From Halegenticoccus soli (GTDB lineage Archaea > Halobacteriota > Halobacteria > Halobacteriales > Haloferacaceae), in contig NZ_PEND01000003.1 of NCBI RefSeq assembly GCF_002844195.1, positions 496,001-560,000 on the forward strand: a DNA stretch of 64,000 nucleotides, in the 5' to 3' direction. The translations under genes and the position numbers were made by a program. Each line of letters opens with the position of its first letter. Position 1 is the first letter of the stretch. Under the pieces are notes generated by a model. The model worked only from the letters and a program-made list of their open reading frames with translations. It was not told where the DNA came from and searched no databases. Below, one piece after another: positions 19,241-27,671 of this stretch.

Positions 19241-20285
19241 ACATCATCACCTCTGTAAGAGTTTTTTCTGCTCTGCGTTGATTTCGGAAGTAGTCAATGT
19301 CGGAGCTCCCTTCGACGAATACATCGTCGTAGGCACATTCAGGATTGGGGAATGTCTGGTTGCGTGCGTATGTGACAGCATCCTCAACTTCGGCAACCAC
19401 TTCACTGCGCATATTAGCATACGCCGCACCGGTTAAATTCCTCTCTTCACGGAGTTGCGCTGCAAATGTGTCTATTGGATCCCGGTTTTCTCGCCACTCG
19501 TTTACCTCCTCTTCGCTCCGATAGGATTCAGGATCACCCTCATAATGTCCACGGAACCGGTAGGTCTTTGCCTCGATGAAGGTAGGACCGTCGCCCGCGG
19601 CGGCGCGTTCACGAGCGGTAGAGACGGCATCGTACACCGCAGTAACGTCCATTCCGTCGACAATAACGCTAGGAATGCCGTATGCCGCCGCACCATCGGC
19701 CAAATCATCGATGTTGTGCTGCTTCTCAAAACTCATCCCCTCAGAGTAGAGATTATTTTCGACAAGATAGACGGCGGGAAGATTCCACGTAGCAGCGAGG
19801 TTGATGGATTCATGTACTTGCCCTTCGGCAACTGCCCCGTCGCCGAGGAATGAGAGTCCAACCCAGTCTTTGTCGCGTATCTCTGCTGTGAGCGCCGCCC
19901 CGGTGGCGAGTGGGACCCCTGCGCCGACGATAGGTTGGGCGCCGAGTAACCCGTCGCTGAGCGATGCAGCGTGCATTGATCCACCTTTTCCCTCGCAGCA
20001 CCCTGTTTCACGACCGTAGAGTTCAGCCATAAGTCGATTAAGGTCAAGGCCCTTTGCAAGACAATGACCGTGTCCGCGATGAGTGCTTGTCACATAGTCA
20101 TCGCGTTCGAGCGCGCAGCACGCGCCGACTCCAACCGCTTCCTGCCCAATATAGAGATGCACGAACCCGGGAATCTCCCCGTCGGCGAAATTCTTGAGTA
20201 CGGCCTTTTCGAACTCTCTAATCGTCAGCATCTGGCGAAGGGCGTGACGTCGACCGTCTGGCTCACCTATGTCAACAGATGGCAT
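19233..20285 (-). CDS. 2-oxoacid (pyruvate/acetoin) dehydrogenase E1 component, alpha subunit
   Basis: This 350-residue thiamine-diphosphate subunit starts at 20285 (MPSVDIGEPDGRRHALRQML); the longer frame adds 57 residues unlike the family. The TPP motif runs from FLGDGAVAEGQVHESINLAA to VYLVENN. FIEAKTYRFRGHYEGDPESY contains the phosphorylation-loop-like region, and GAQPIVGAGVPLATGAALTA is typical of the PDHA/AcoA branch. A CTCTTATTC box is about 30 bases upstream on the minus strand. Pyruvate, acetoin and branched-chain 2-oxoacids are all possible substrates. The downstream beta gene completes E1. Confidence 0.9.
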   Translation of the reverse strand: MPSVDIGEPDGRRHALRQMLTIREFEKAVLKNFADGEIPGFVHLYIGQEAVGVGACCALERDDYVTSTHRGHGHCLAKGLDLNRLMAELYGRETGCCEGKGGSMHAASLSDGLLGAQPIVGAGVPLATGAALTAEIRDKDWVGLSFLGDGAVAEGQVHESINLAATWNLPAVYLVENNLYSEGMSFEKQHNIDDLADGAAAYGIPSVIVDGMDVTAVYDAVSTARERAAAGDGPTFIEAKTYRFRGHYEGDPESYRSEEEVNEWRENRDPIDTFAAQLREERNLTGAAYANMRSEVVAEVEDAVTYARNQTFPNPECAYDDVFVEGSSDIDYFRNQRRAEKTLTEVMMYE

Positions 20286-20513
20286 GCGATACGTAAATGT
20301 CCATCTACAACCGAATAAGAGTTCTGCTGGTTCAAAAAACGCCCCGTCAGTTAAATACTCCAAGTGCAGTATTGCACGCCGTCCACGCGGACACCTCAGG
20401 CGCAACCAACTACGCGTTCGAAACGCCGCAGAGTCGTCGGTGGACGCATTGGACACGCGCCGCTAGCCGATGTGAGATTCGGAGTCTCCACGGTCACTTT
20501 GCGTGGAAACCCG

Positions 20514-21914
20514 TTACTTGAGGCGCCGTTGTTCGGAGTTTGGAACGCATCGGCGAACCCGCTCGAAGTACTTTTCGTCGCCGATCTGACCGCCTTTCAG
20601 GGCAATCTCCAGTCCGTCGAACTGTCCCGTGCGGGCGCTCGCGCGACAGAGCGGCGCCCCAGGGAAGATCGGGGCAATCATCTCGACGGCGTACACATCG
20701 AGCGCCGGTGTAGCGTAACTGCTAGTGTCGCCGCCGGCGATGCAGACCCGCGAGGTATCCGTCCGCTCGAGAAATTCTCGGAGTAGTCGCCCCTGTTGTC
20801 GTCCGATCCGCCGGGCGACAGCTTCGGGAGGGATACCAAGGTCCTTGGCTTCCGCTCGCGTCTCCTCGATGGCGGGATCGTCGGGCCCGCGAGCCGTGTA
20901 GAGGATCGTCCCTCGGTGTTTCCGTATGGCCTCGGTCGCGCGTCTGATTGCGTTGGCTCCCTCGTCGTCGGCCTTGTCTGGATCGATTAGAGCGGTCGTG
21001 TCGAGCTTGATGTCCGCGTATCCGTGGTCGAGGGCCCACTCGATCTGCTCTGCGGTGACGGGCGAGGCACTCCCCGAAATAACGACGAGCGAATCAACCT
21101 CGGGGACCTGAGCGTCGCCGACGCGGTTGAATGCGAGGCCGACATCCTGCCAGTACGCCCCTAAGGCGTAGTCAAAGCCGGACGAACCGACTCCGAACGT
21201 CATTCCCCCGCCGTTCGTGGTGCGCTCCCAGATGACTCGTCCGAGAGTTGCGAGGTGATCGTCGGTTAACGTGTCGAAGATCACGATTTCTCCGTCCTCT
21301 TGCGCTTTCCGGACTGCGCGCCGCGCGCCCTCAACGCCGTGATCCACATCGATAACTGTGACCCCGGTGATCGACCGGTCGGTCTGTTCTCCGAGGTGAC
21401 GAGCGAGGTCGCTCTCGGTCATGGGGGTGGCTGGGTGCGTTCGCATCGTCGGGTGTCGGTCCAGCCGATAGGTCTCGTCGTCGACCGTCGCGAAGAGGTT
21501 CCCGAAGACGACGTACCTTCCTTGCGGTTCCATCGGGGGCACCCCGACGACGACAGGAACGAATGACGAGTCAAAAACGTCCTGGCCGATATCGATCGCG
21601 CGGCCGATGCTCCCCCGATCCGGCGCTGAATCGAACGTCGAGCAAACCTTGTACTGGAACAAGGTCGGATCAAGGTCCTCAATCGCCTTGAACGTCTCCC
21701 GCAGATGCACGTCCATCTCCACAGGCGTCATTGACCGGCTCTCTCCCGCGACGCCGATCGCCTGTAGGTCGGCGAAGCGACCGGTGAGATCGTCGGACCC
21801 TGGAGGTTCGAGAAAGAGCGCGGTCCGGACTCCGTGTCGGCTGAGCGCCTCAAGCGCGTCCGTGGAACCGGTGTAGTCGTCGCCGTAGTACGCTAGTAGC
21901 AAGTTGTCAGTCAT
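20514..21914 (-). CDS. Four-carbon acid sugar kinase family protein (DUF1537; OtnK/OiaK-like)
   Basis: This 466-residue kinase of the DUF1537 family phosphorylates acid sugars such as threonate, erythronate or 3-oxo-isoapionate. The N-terminal domain opens AYYGDDYTGSTDALEALSR, with the DDxTG motif that binds the acid sugar. The C-terminal nucleotide-binding domain has VCIAGGDTSSYATPALDV. The start at 21914 overlaps the end of the RuBisCO-like gene by 4 bases (ATGA), a strong sign of coupled translation and joint function; the much longer open frame upstream is antisense noise inside that gene. A kinase next to a RuBisCO-like protein is the arrangement of OiaK with OiaX/OiaT in D-apionate catabolism. 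Substrate assignment is inference. Confidence 0.85.
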   Translation of the reverse strand: MTDNLLLAYYGDDYTGSTDALEALSRHGVRTALFLEPPGSDDLTGRFADLQAIGVAGESRSMTPVEMDVHLRETFKAIEDLDPTLFQYKVCSTFDSAPDRGSIGRAIDIGQDVFDSSFVPVVVGVPPMEPQGRYVVFGNLFATVDDETYRLDRHPTMRTHPATPMTESDLARHLGEQTDRSITGVTVIDVDHGVEGARRAVRKAQEDGEIVIFDTLTDDHLATLGRVIWERTTNGGGMTFGVGSSGFDYALGAYWQDVGLAFNRVGDAQVPEVDSLVVISGSASPVTAEQIEWALDHGYADIKLDTTALIDPDKADDEGANAIRRATEAIRKHRGTILYTARGPDDPAIEETRAEAKDLGIPPEAVARRIGRQQGRLLREFLERTDTSRVCIAGGDTSSYATPALDVYAVEMIAPIFPGAPLCRASARTGQFDGLEIALKGGQIGDEKYFERVRRCVPNSEQRRLK

Positions 21915-23173
21915 CGTTCGTAGTATTCGATCGCCGTCGCGAGTTCTTCGCAGGTCTGTGCATACTCCTCCAGGGGAACGCCGCGTAGTGCGGCGTCCCA
22001 TCCTTGACGGATGTGGGCGACGCCTGCGGCGGGGCCGTCCGGATGACCCAGAATCCCACCTCCGGCGAGATACATGAGGTCCGTATTTCCAAGCGCCTCG
22101 TACGTGTCGTGGGCCTGCCCCGCCCACTGACGCGAGGAAAACACCGGCATCGCGGTATCGTCCTCGTCAACGATCGGCGTCTGGCAGGCTTGCGCCGACG
22201 CGACGACCGACTCGTTCGACTCAGCGAACTTGTTTCGAAGGCCGTTGACGTGGAGGTGATCGACGCCGGCGAGGCGATAGAGTTTCTGGAAGACCCCGTA
22301 GTCGAACCCGAGCTGTGGGCACCGCGAGAGGCCTCCCCAGCCGTTTCGGTGCCCGTGAATTGGGAGATCACACTCACGCCGAAGTTTCCTCACGCCGGCC
22401 AGTCCGACGCTGTTGACGCTCACCATTACACAGTTACCGCCCGCATCGGTGATGCAATCAGACAGTTCCAGCATCTCGTCGACATCGCCGGTGATGTTAC
22501 ACGCGTACATCACTTCCGTTCCAGTTCGATCGCGGTGGGCGTCTACGACCGACATCACTTCGACGATTCTGTCTTCGACCGGTGAGTACGGCGGATTCGC
22601 GAGAAGTTCGTCGTCCTTGACGAAATCCACGCCTGCTTCGACGACGGTTTCAACCCTATCGGCCGTTTCTTCGGGGCTCAACCCCACGTTCGGCTTGATG
22701 ATCGTTCCGATGATCGGACGCTCCCACACGTCGAGTATCTCGCGCGTCCTGTCGATGCCGAACTGTGGGCCTGGATACTCGCGGGCCAGCGAATCCGGAA
22801 CATCGACATCGACGAGACGAATCCCCGAGAGCTCCTGAAGTTCGAACAGGTTTCCCCCGACCGTCGTAAGGAGGTTCGGAAGAGACGCTCCAATGTTCGC
22901 GAGTGGATACGAGATGACTACTTCTGCCTGGGTGTACGTCGGCGACTGGGCGTTGGACGGTGATATCGATCCCGGCAGCGACGGCTGCTCGGTCGATCCG
23001 CGTTCCTCGATACGTTCGACCGTCGCTCCGTGGCGCTCGCGCAACTCGTTGGTCTCTCCCGGCACATCGACGAAGGTTCCGGAGGACTGCTCGTCGGCCA
23101 TGGCCTCTGCCGCGTCCGCGACGCCGGATGGGGTCTCAATCCAGTACATCGCCTCCACGCGCTCATTTGGCAT
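21911..23173 (-). CDS. RuBisCO-like protein (form IV), candidate 3-oxo-isoapionate-4-phosphate decarboxylase or hydrolase
   Basis: This 420-residue protein has the RuBisCO large-subunit fold. The N-terminal domain opens with YWIETPSGVADAAEAMADEQ and SSGTF. Barrel motifs: Lys160 in GTIIKPNVGLSPEE; GVDFVKDDELLANPPYSP with Lys186 at the carbamate position plus Asp188 and Glu189 as metal ligands; His275-Arg276 in IHGHRNGWG; a loop-6-like stretch NGLRNKFAESN; and AGGGILGHPDG where genuine RuBisCO has SGG. The metal site is kept but the phosphate-binding serine and loop 6 differ, so carboxylation of ribulose bisphosphate is unlikely. The overlapping DUF1537 kinase downstream points to the RuBisCO-like enzymes of D-apionate breakdown, which decarboxylate or cleave 3-oxo-isoapionate 4-phosphate. 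I cannot distinguish those two reactions. Confidence 0.9.
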   Translation of the reverse strand: MPNERVEAMYWIETPSGVADAAEAMADEQSSGTFVDVPGETNELRERHGATVERIEERGSTEQPSLPGSISPSNAQSPTYTQAEVVISYPLANIGASLPNLLTTVGGNLFELQELSGIRLVDVDVPDSLAREYPGPQFGIDRTREILDVWERPIIGTIIKPNVGLSPEETADRVETVVEAGVDFVKDDELLANPPYSPVEDRIVEVMSVVDAHRDRTGTEVMYACNITGDVDEMLELSDCITDAGGNCVMVSVNSVGLAGVRKLRRECDLPIHGHRNGWGGLSRCPQLGFDYGVFQKLYRLAGVDHLHVNGLRNKFAESNESVVASAQACQTPIVDEDDTAMPVFSSRQWAGQAHDTYEALGNTDLMYLAGGGILGHPDGPAAGVAHIRQGWDAALRGVPLEEYAQTCEELATAIEYYER

Positions 23174-23773
23174 GTGTTATCAGACCTAGTGGTGGCGGCG
23201 CGAATAATAAAACGTTGGGAAAGTGGTCACGGCGTCGGGAGACGTAGATGCTGCCGTTGCTCCCGCCCGCATGACTCGACCGCTCTCGCGAGTCGTCATC
23301 TCATCTGGCGCAAGGATTCTATACGCGTATGATCGGTTGCCATGTCAACGGCGACCGAGATCACAAAGTGCTGGCCCCGCGCCGCGTGCAGGACTCGGCC
23401 GCACCTGGACGACGGTGAACTCCTGAACGGTAGCGTTCGGCATTGGATAATTTCCCTGAGCATGGAGAAGTAATAATTAGAACGTCGTCACGACGTTCAG
23501 CTCCGAATCACTCGGCCATCGGCGTAGGAATGGGACGTTACCGTCTGCATCCCCCTCAATCGAACGGTCATTACAAACGTAGAGTCATAAGCTAGATTCC
23601 TGTATCGGTAACCCGCCATGCATGATGTTCACTAATGGTGATCATCCGTTGGACAATGAAGAAATCTTGGTTCGCGAGCCGCATCTGCCGTTAGCGTCGG
23701 TCAGCTGAGGGAATCTACGGAGATTGAGTTCGGTCAACGGTTCGAAAAGAAGCCCGCGGTTCCGCCAGTACAG
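23174..23773. other. 600-base intergenic stretch between the RuBisCO-like gene and its likely regulator
   Basis: A minus-strand CGTTTTATTATTC element at about 23200-23215 is a reasonable promoter for the RuBisCO-like/kinase pair. I see no gene in the remainder. Confidence 0.45.
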
Positions 23774-24544
23774 TCAGGAATGTGTTATGTTAAGCTCAAT
23801 TACATTCACGGCGTTCTGTATTTTTCGGGGGAGCGTCTCTTCTAGCCGTTCGCCCCGCATCCGACAACTCGGGCCGGCGATACTGATCGCTCCTTCGACG
23901 GTTGTACCGTTGTTCAGGATCGGTACCGCCACGCCCTGAAGTCCGTCGAGATACTCTTCCATGTCGAGTGCGTACCCCTGCTCGTGGATCCGGTTGAGTT
24001 CCTCGAACAATTCCTTGCGATCAGTGATTGTGTTGTCGGTTCTCGCCGGCAGTCCGTGGCGGTCAATGATCGACTCCACTTGTTCTCGATCCATGTACGC
24101 CATGATCGCCTTTCCGAAGGCAGTCTGGTGGAGGTGGACGAACATCCCGGTCGAAGTATCCAGCTTCACGGCCTTCGTCCCCTTTTCCCGACAGAGGTAG
24201 ATCCCCTTTCCTTGTTCCTCGACCAGGAGGTTGACGACCTCCCCCGTCTCATCGGCCAACCGTTCGACTTCGGGTTTACTGATTTCGAATAACTTCCGTC
24301 GGCGTCGAGCGTACGCGCCCAATTCTAAGAATTTGAGCCCGACGTGGTACTGCTGGCCATGCTTCATAACGTATCCCTCGTGGCGGAGGGTGTCGAGATA
24401 ATTATGGACGCTGCTCTTCGAGAGGTTTAGGTGGTTAGCTACCTCCGTGATGCCCGCCCCGTCAAGTTCTTTCAGTGCCTCCACGATTCGGAAGGTGGTC
24501 CTTGACGATTTGATTGGGTGCTTTGCTTCCTTTGCTTGTGACAT
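23774..24544 (-). CDS. IclR-family transcriptional regulator
   Basis: This is a 256-residue regulator. The winged-helix domain contains TEVANHLNLSKSSVHNYLDT and ends in GYVMKHGQQYHVG; the effector domain has HQTAFGKAIMAYMDREQVES and GVAVPILNNGTTVEGAISIA, and the terminal RLEETLPRKIQNAVNVIE helix is complete. The start at 24544 is chosen because a TATTTATG box lies about 30 bases upstream; an alternative ATG at 24559 would be too close to that box. It is transcribed toward the RuBisCO-like/kinase pair on the same strand with a 600-base gap, making these genes its probable targets. The effector is unknown. Confidence 0.9.
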   Translation of the reverse strand: MSQAKEAKHPIKSSRTTFRIVEALKELDGAGITEVANHLNLSKSSVHNYLDTLRHEGYVMKHGQQYHVGLKFLELGAYARRRRKLFEISKPEVERLADETGEVVNLLVEEQGKGIYLCREKGTKAVKLDTSTGMFVHLHQTAFGKAIMAYMDREQVESIIDRHGLPARTDNTITDRKELFEELNRIHEQGYALDMEEYLDGLQGVAVPILNNGTTVEGAISIAGPSCRMRGERLEETLPRKIQNAVNVIELNITHS

Positions 24545-24572
24545 GGCGTGTTCTACCATGGCACGTATTCTA

Positions 24573-24580
24573 CATAAATA
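24573..24580 (-). promoter_or_regulatory. TATA box of the IclR regulator gene
   Basis: TATTTATG on the minus strand, centred 32 bases before the ATG at 24544. Confidence 0.55.
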
Positions 24581-24912
24581 TTCCTCATTGTGTAACAGGA
24601 GTTTGGAATCGGAGAAACCGGCTTGATCCGATTTCAAGTGCCACGAGAGTCCCCTCCGTCGTCCGCGAGATCTCTAATCGGGGCAGTTCCTCTCTACCGG
24701 GTCGATTCGCCGTTCGGTTTGAGCAAGTCTCAGCGCACGCTCGACAAGAATCGAGATACGGCGGTCACCCCGCGTCTCCGAGCGCTCCTGACAAGGTCCG
24801 ACGCGGTAATCAAGCGCCCAACCGTTGACGCTACGTGATAAATTCTAAACGGCGTCGGCGAACGGCTGACAGGAGTCTCCGGGATCGACACGGAGTTCGC
24901 GGGCAGAATCGT
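24581..24912. other. Stretch without a supported gene
   Basis: Only short frames without recognisable motifs are present. Confidence 0.4.
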
Positions 24913-25635
24913 TCATCGTGCTGACGTGCCCTGTTCGCCACGAGGACAGAGCCTCCCCGATTTGGCGCTGCGATTGTCGACGGCGACCGAGGGGATATCC
25001 CGATCGGCGAGGTTCGGAAGGCGGCTCACGCCTGCGCCGTCGGCGCCGAAACCAACGTCGTTGAACGTGATGCCCGCCACGTCAGCGGAGACGTAGGATC
25101 CGTGGCGCTCCTCGTCCGGGAGTCTCCCGCCGTGGCTCCCGGTTACGACGACGTCGGCGCGATCGTCCGTCCGTCCAGAGCATGGAAACAGAATCGAGCG
25201 CCCAGACAGGTCGCCGTCGCCGCCTCGAAGGAGGTGTCGCATCTGTCCGTATCCCAGCAGATCCGTCTCCGGCGGGTCAGCCGCCACCATCAACGACGTG
25301 CACTCGCTGGTCGACTGGTCGGGTTTACAGCCGAGAGCGGTCGTCGTTTCATTTATGTGGCTGATCTGTCCCTGCCGGCAGCAGTCGTCCCCGTCGCCGA
25401 TTCGTACGCTCGTGTTGGCAACCATTACGTAGGGACGGGAGTGTTCGTCGAGCAGCGACAGTGGCCCGATTCTCGCTCGATCCCCGACGACGACGGCGTC
25501 GTTCAGGATCACCCGCGGACCCCGGCCTTGACCGTGCGGTACCCGGCGCGTACTCGTTCCGGTGGCTGGCGGCGACGACGATCTTATCGCGATGGGAATC
25601 GTCGACGCGGGTGATCGTGTGAAGTATCTCCACCA
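24913..25635 (-). pseudogene. Decayed gene of an unrecognised family with two internal repeats
   Basis: Reading starts near 25635 (MVEILHTITRVDDSHRDKIV) and needs one frameshift near 25540 to continue as RVILNDAVVVGDRARIG, LSLLDEHSRPYVMVANTSVR and IGDGDDCCRQGQISHINET. The second half (ADVVVTGSHGG, AGITFNDVGFGADGAGVSRL, RDIPSVAVDNRSAKSG) repeats the pattern of the first: a VVxxSHxxxY/G strand, ILNDxGxGxDxAGI, a leucine-rich helix, an IPxVxVxxxSxRxG strand. The protein therefore looks like a tandem duplication of an approximately 100-residue alpha/beta module. I do not recognise a named family. Frameshift and rough C-terminus suggest a broken gene. It lies divergent from the SDR at 25778. Confidence 0.55.
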
Positions 25636-25746
25636 TATTGTAAGCCCACACATTGTGACTCAGTAACTCTTGACGATAGGATCGGAACTTTCGAACGTAG
25701 GAACCGACACCGTCGAGGCTCTCGAACGCACGAATGGTCGACCCTA

Positions 25747-25753
25747 GATTTAT
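25747..25753 (+). promoter_or_regulatory. TATA box of the first SDR gene
   Basis: GATTTAT ends 25 bases before the ATG at 25778, the position for a leaderless transcript. Confidence 0.55.
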
Positions 25754-25777
25754 CTGGCTGCGGCAAACGTACGTTCC

Positions 25778-26563
25778 ATGGATGGCATAACATTCGATTT
25801 TAACGGAAAGGTCGCCGTAGTCACGGGCGGCAGTTCCGGCATCGGTCGGGCCATCGCGACCCAGTTTGGCGCGGCGGGAGCGACCGTGATCAACGCCGAC
25901 CTCCGAGCCAAACCGAAGGCGCCGACCGAGACGGTGCCGACCCACGAGTCGATCGAGGACGACGGCGGTCGAGCGGCTTTCGTCGAAACGGATGTCTCGA
26001 ACCCCGAGGACCTCGCTACGGTGATCGAGGCAGCCCGCGAGTACGGCGGCGTCGACGTCATGGTGAACAACGCCGGCATCCACCGGTCTGGATCGGTGCG
26101 GGAGGTTACCGTCGAGGATTACGAACACGTCGCCTGCGTCAACACGAAAGGCGTCCTCTTCGGATGTCAGGTGGCGGCCAACGATATACAAGCGCGCGGC
26201 AGCGGTGGGTCGATCATCAACACAGCCTCGATCAGATACGACACGGCGTTGCCTGACCAACTCCTCTACAACATGAGCAAGGGCGCCGTCGGAATGATAA
26301 CTCGAAGCGCGGCGATGGAACTGGTCGACGATGGGATTCGCGTCAACGCCATCGCGCCGGGGCGGACCGTGACGTCGATTACAGGCAACGCCGAGCACGC
26401 AGAGAAAATGGCCGACGAGGGATCGCTCGTGAAGCCGATTCCGATAGACCGAGTCGCCGATGCCGACGAGATCGCGCCGGCGGTGCTCTTTCTTGCGAGC
26501 TCCGCAGCATCGTACGTCACCGGGGAGATCTTCGTCGTCGATGGCGGATGGAGCATCTACTGA
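25778..26563 (+). CDS. Short-chain dehydrogenase/reductase (SDR), classical type
   Basis: This 261-residue NAD(P)-dependent oxidoreductase is probably a sugar or polyol dehydrogenase. The cofactor motif is VVTGGSSGIGRAIATQFG, NNAG occurs in VMVNNAGIHRSG, the active-site pair is Tyr-x-x-x-Lys in LLYNMSKGAVGM, and the C-terminus has YVTGEIFVVDGGWSIY. A 15-residue insertion (KPKAPTETVPTHESIEDDGG) after the second strand is longer than usual; the acidic Asp of INADLRAK at the end of that strand suggests NAD preference. It is divergent from the decayed repeat gene and is followed by the ruined E1 beta copy. The specific alcohol is unknown. Confidence 0.88.
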   Translation: MDGITFDFNGKVAVVTGGSSGIGRAIATQFGAAGATVINADLRAKPKAPTETVPTHESIEDDGGRAAFVETDVSNPEDLATVIEAAREYGGVDVMVNNAGIHRSGSVREVTVEDYEHVACVNTKGVLFGCQVAANDIQARGSGGSIINTASIRYDTALPDQLLYNMSKGAVGMITRSAAMELVDDGIRVNAIAPGRTVTSITGNAEHAEKMADEGSLVKPIPIDRVADADEIAPAVLFLASSAASYVTGEIFVVDGGWSIY

Positions 26564-26689
26564 CGACCCTCTGAATCATAATCTATGAACGTCATTGTAT
26601 CCTAGTTGGTATTATAAAACCATATATTTATATTTCATCTGTGATGAATTCGGCTGGGGGAGCCACCGCGAGCGCCATGCCAATTCAGC

Positions 26690-27614
26690 CGGCCACACGC
26701 GTTCGCTGCGAGAGGCGCTCCGCGAGGAACTTACCCGCGGCGACGACGGTTTCCTGATGGGGCAAGACGAGGAGAGCGGTGGTTCCTTCGAGGTGACCGC
26801 TGACCTTTCCGAGGAGTTCGGGCGTGACAGAGTCCGGGACACGCCAACCAACGAAGCCGCCTATGTCGGCACGGTGGTCACCGGAATCTGCCCTGTCAAG
26901 AACATCAGCTTCGCAGACTTCATCTGCGTCTACTTCGATCTTATCATGAACCAGGTCGGGAATACGCAGTACATGTTTGGTGACACCTCCGAGGCCCGCT
27001 GACCGTGCGTGACGTCGAAGGTGCCGGCCTCAACGCCTCGGCCCAGCGCTCCAATACAGTTCACTTGCTCGTCGTGCACCTTCCGGGTTTGAAAGCGGTC
27101 GTGCCCGCGAGACCCTACGGTGCGAAGGGACTCACGAAGACGAGCCATCCGATCCGATGACCCGGTCGTCTTCTTCGAGAACAAGACCATCTACAAGCAG
27201 GCCGGCCCCCGCCTTCACGATACTCATCGGCGAAGCGCAGATTCTCCGCGAAGGAGCAGACATGAGTGTCGCCGCGACACAGCTGCTAGCAAAGCCTTGG
27301 ACGCCGCCGAGGACCGCCTGGAAGTCAACGTTGAGGTCATCGATCCGCAGTCGCTGTCGCCGTTCGACGTCGATACGATCGCAGCGAGCGTCCGCAAGAC
27401 CAGCCGGCTCGTTGTCAACGACGAGAGCCCACACTCCTATGGTCTCCGCGCCGAGGTGGCTTCCCGAGTGACCGAAAGGAAAATCTACTTGCTGGACGTG
27501 CCCATCCCGCGCGTGTGTGTCTCCGACACGCTGATCCCGTTCAGCCCGCCTCTTAAAGACGAGGTGCTGTCCGGCGCCGCCGAGATCAACTCCGCCATCG
27601 ACCGCATCGTGTAG
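26690..27614 (+). pseudogene. Ruined second copy of the 2-oxoacid dehydrogenase E1 beta gene
   Basis: The sequence follows the intact E1 beta at 18254-19240 almost from end to end: SLREALREELTRGDDGFLMG, GQDEESGGSFEVTADLSEEF, RVRDTPTNEAAYVGT, NISFADFICVYFDLIMNQVG, then after a stop at 27000-27002 LTVRDVEGAGLNASAQRSNT in a second frame, RSDDPVVFFENKTIYKQAG in a third, and VNVEVIDPQSLSPFDVDTIA through to DEVLSGAAEINSAIDRIV. There are at least four frame changes. The GAGVGAAATG loop is deleted, as is the segment around EVPKDKEFTIPLG. It arose either by duplication or by separate acquisition; no alpha copy accompanies it. Confidence 0.92.
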
Positions 27615-27641
27615 CGTTTAGGTCCGCTTCACGACCACAGC

Positions 27642-27649
27642 TTTATAAT
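27642..27649 (+). promoter_or_regulatory. TATA box of the second SDR gene
   Basis: TTTATAAT lies 23-30 bases before the ATG at 27672. Confidence 0.6.
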
Positions 27650-27671
27650 CCTTGTGAGCGCGTTCGTTCGT

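Noticed and set aside
21911-23173. Genuine CO2-fixing form III RuBisCO
   Set aside because: The SGG phosphate motif and loop 6 are changed, and the overlapping partner is an acid-sugar kinase rather than AMP phosphorylase or ribose-1,5-bisphosphate isomerase.
25349-26398. Long minus-strand frame spanning the SDR and the repeat gene
   Set aside because: Most of it is antisense to the SDR; only a short part at its end contributes to the broken repeat gene.
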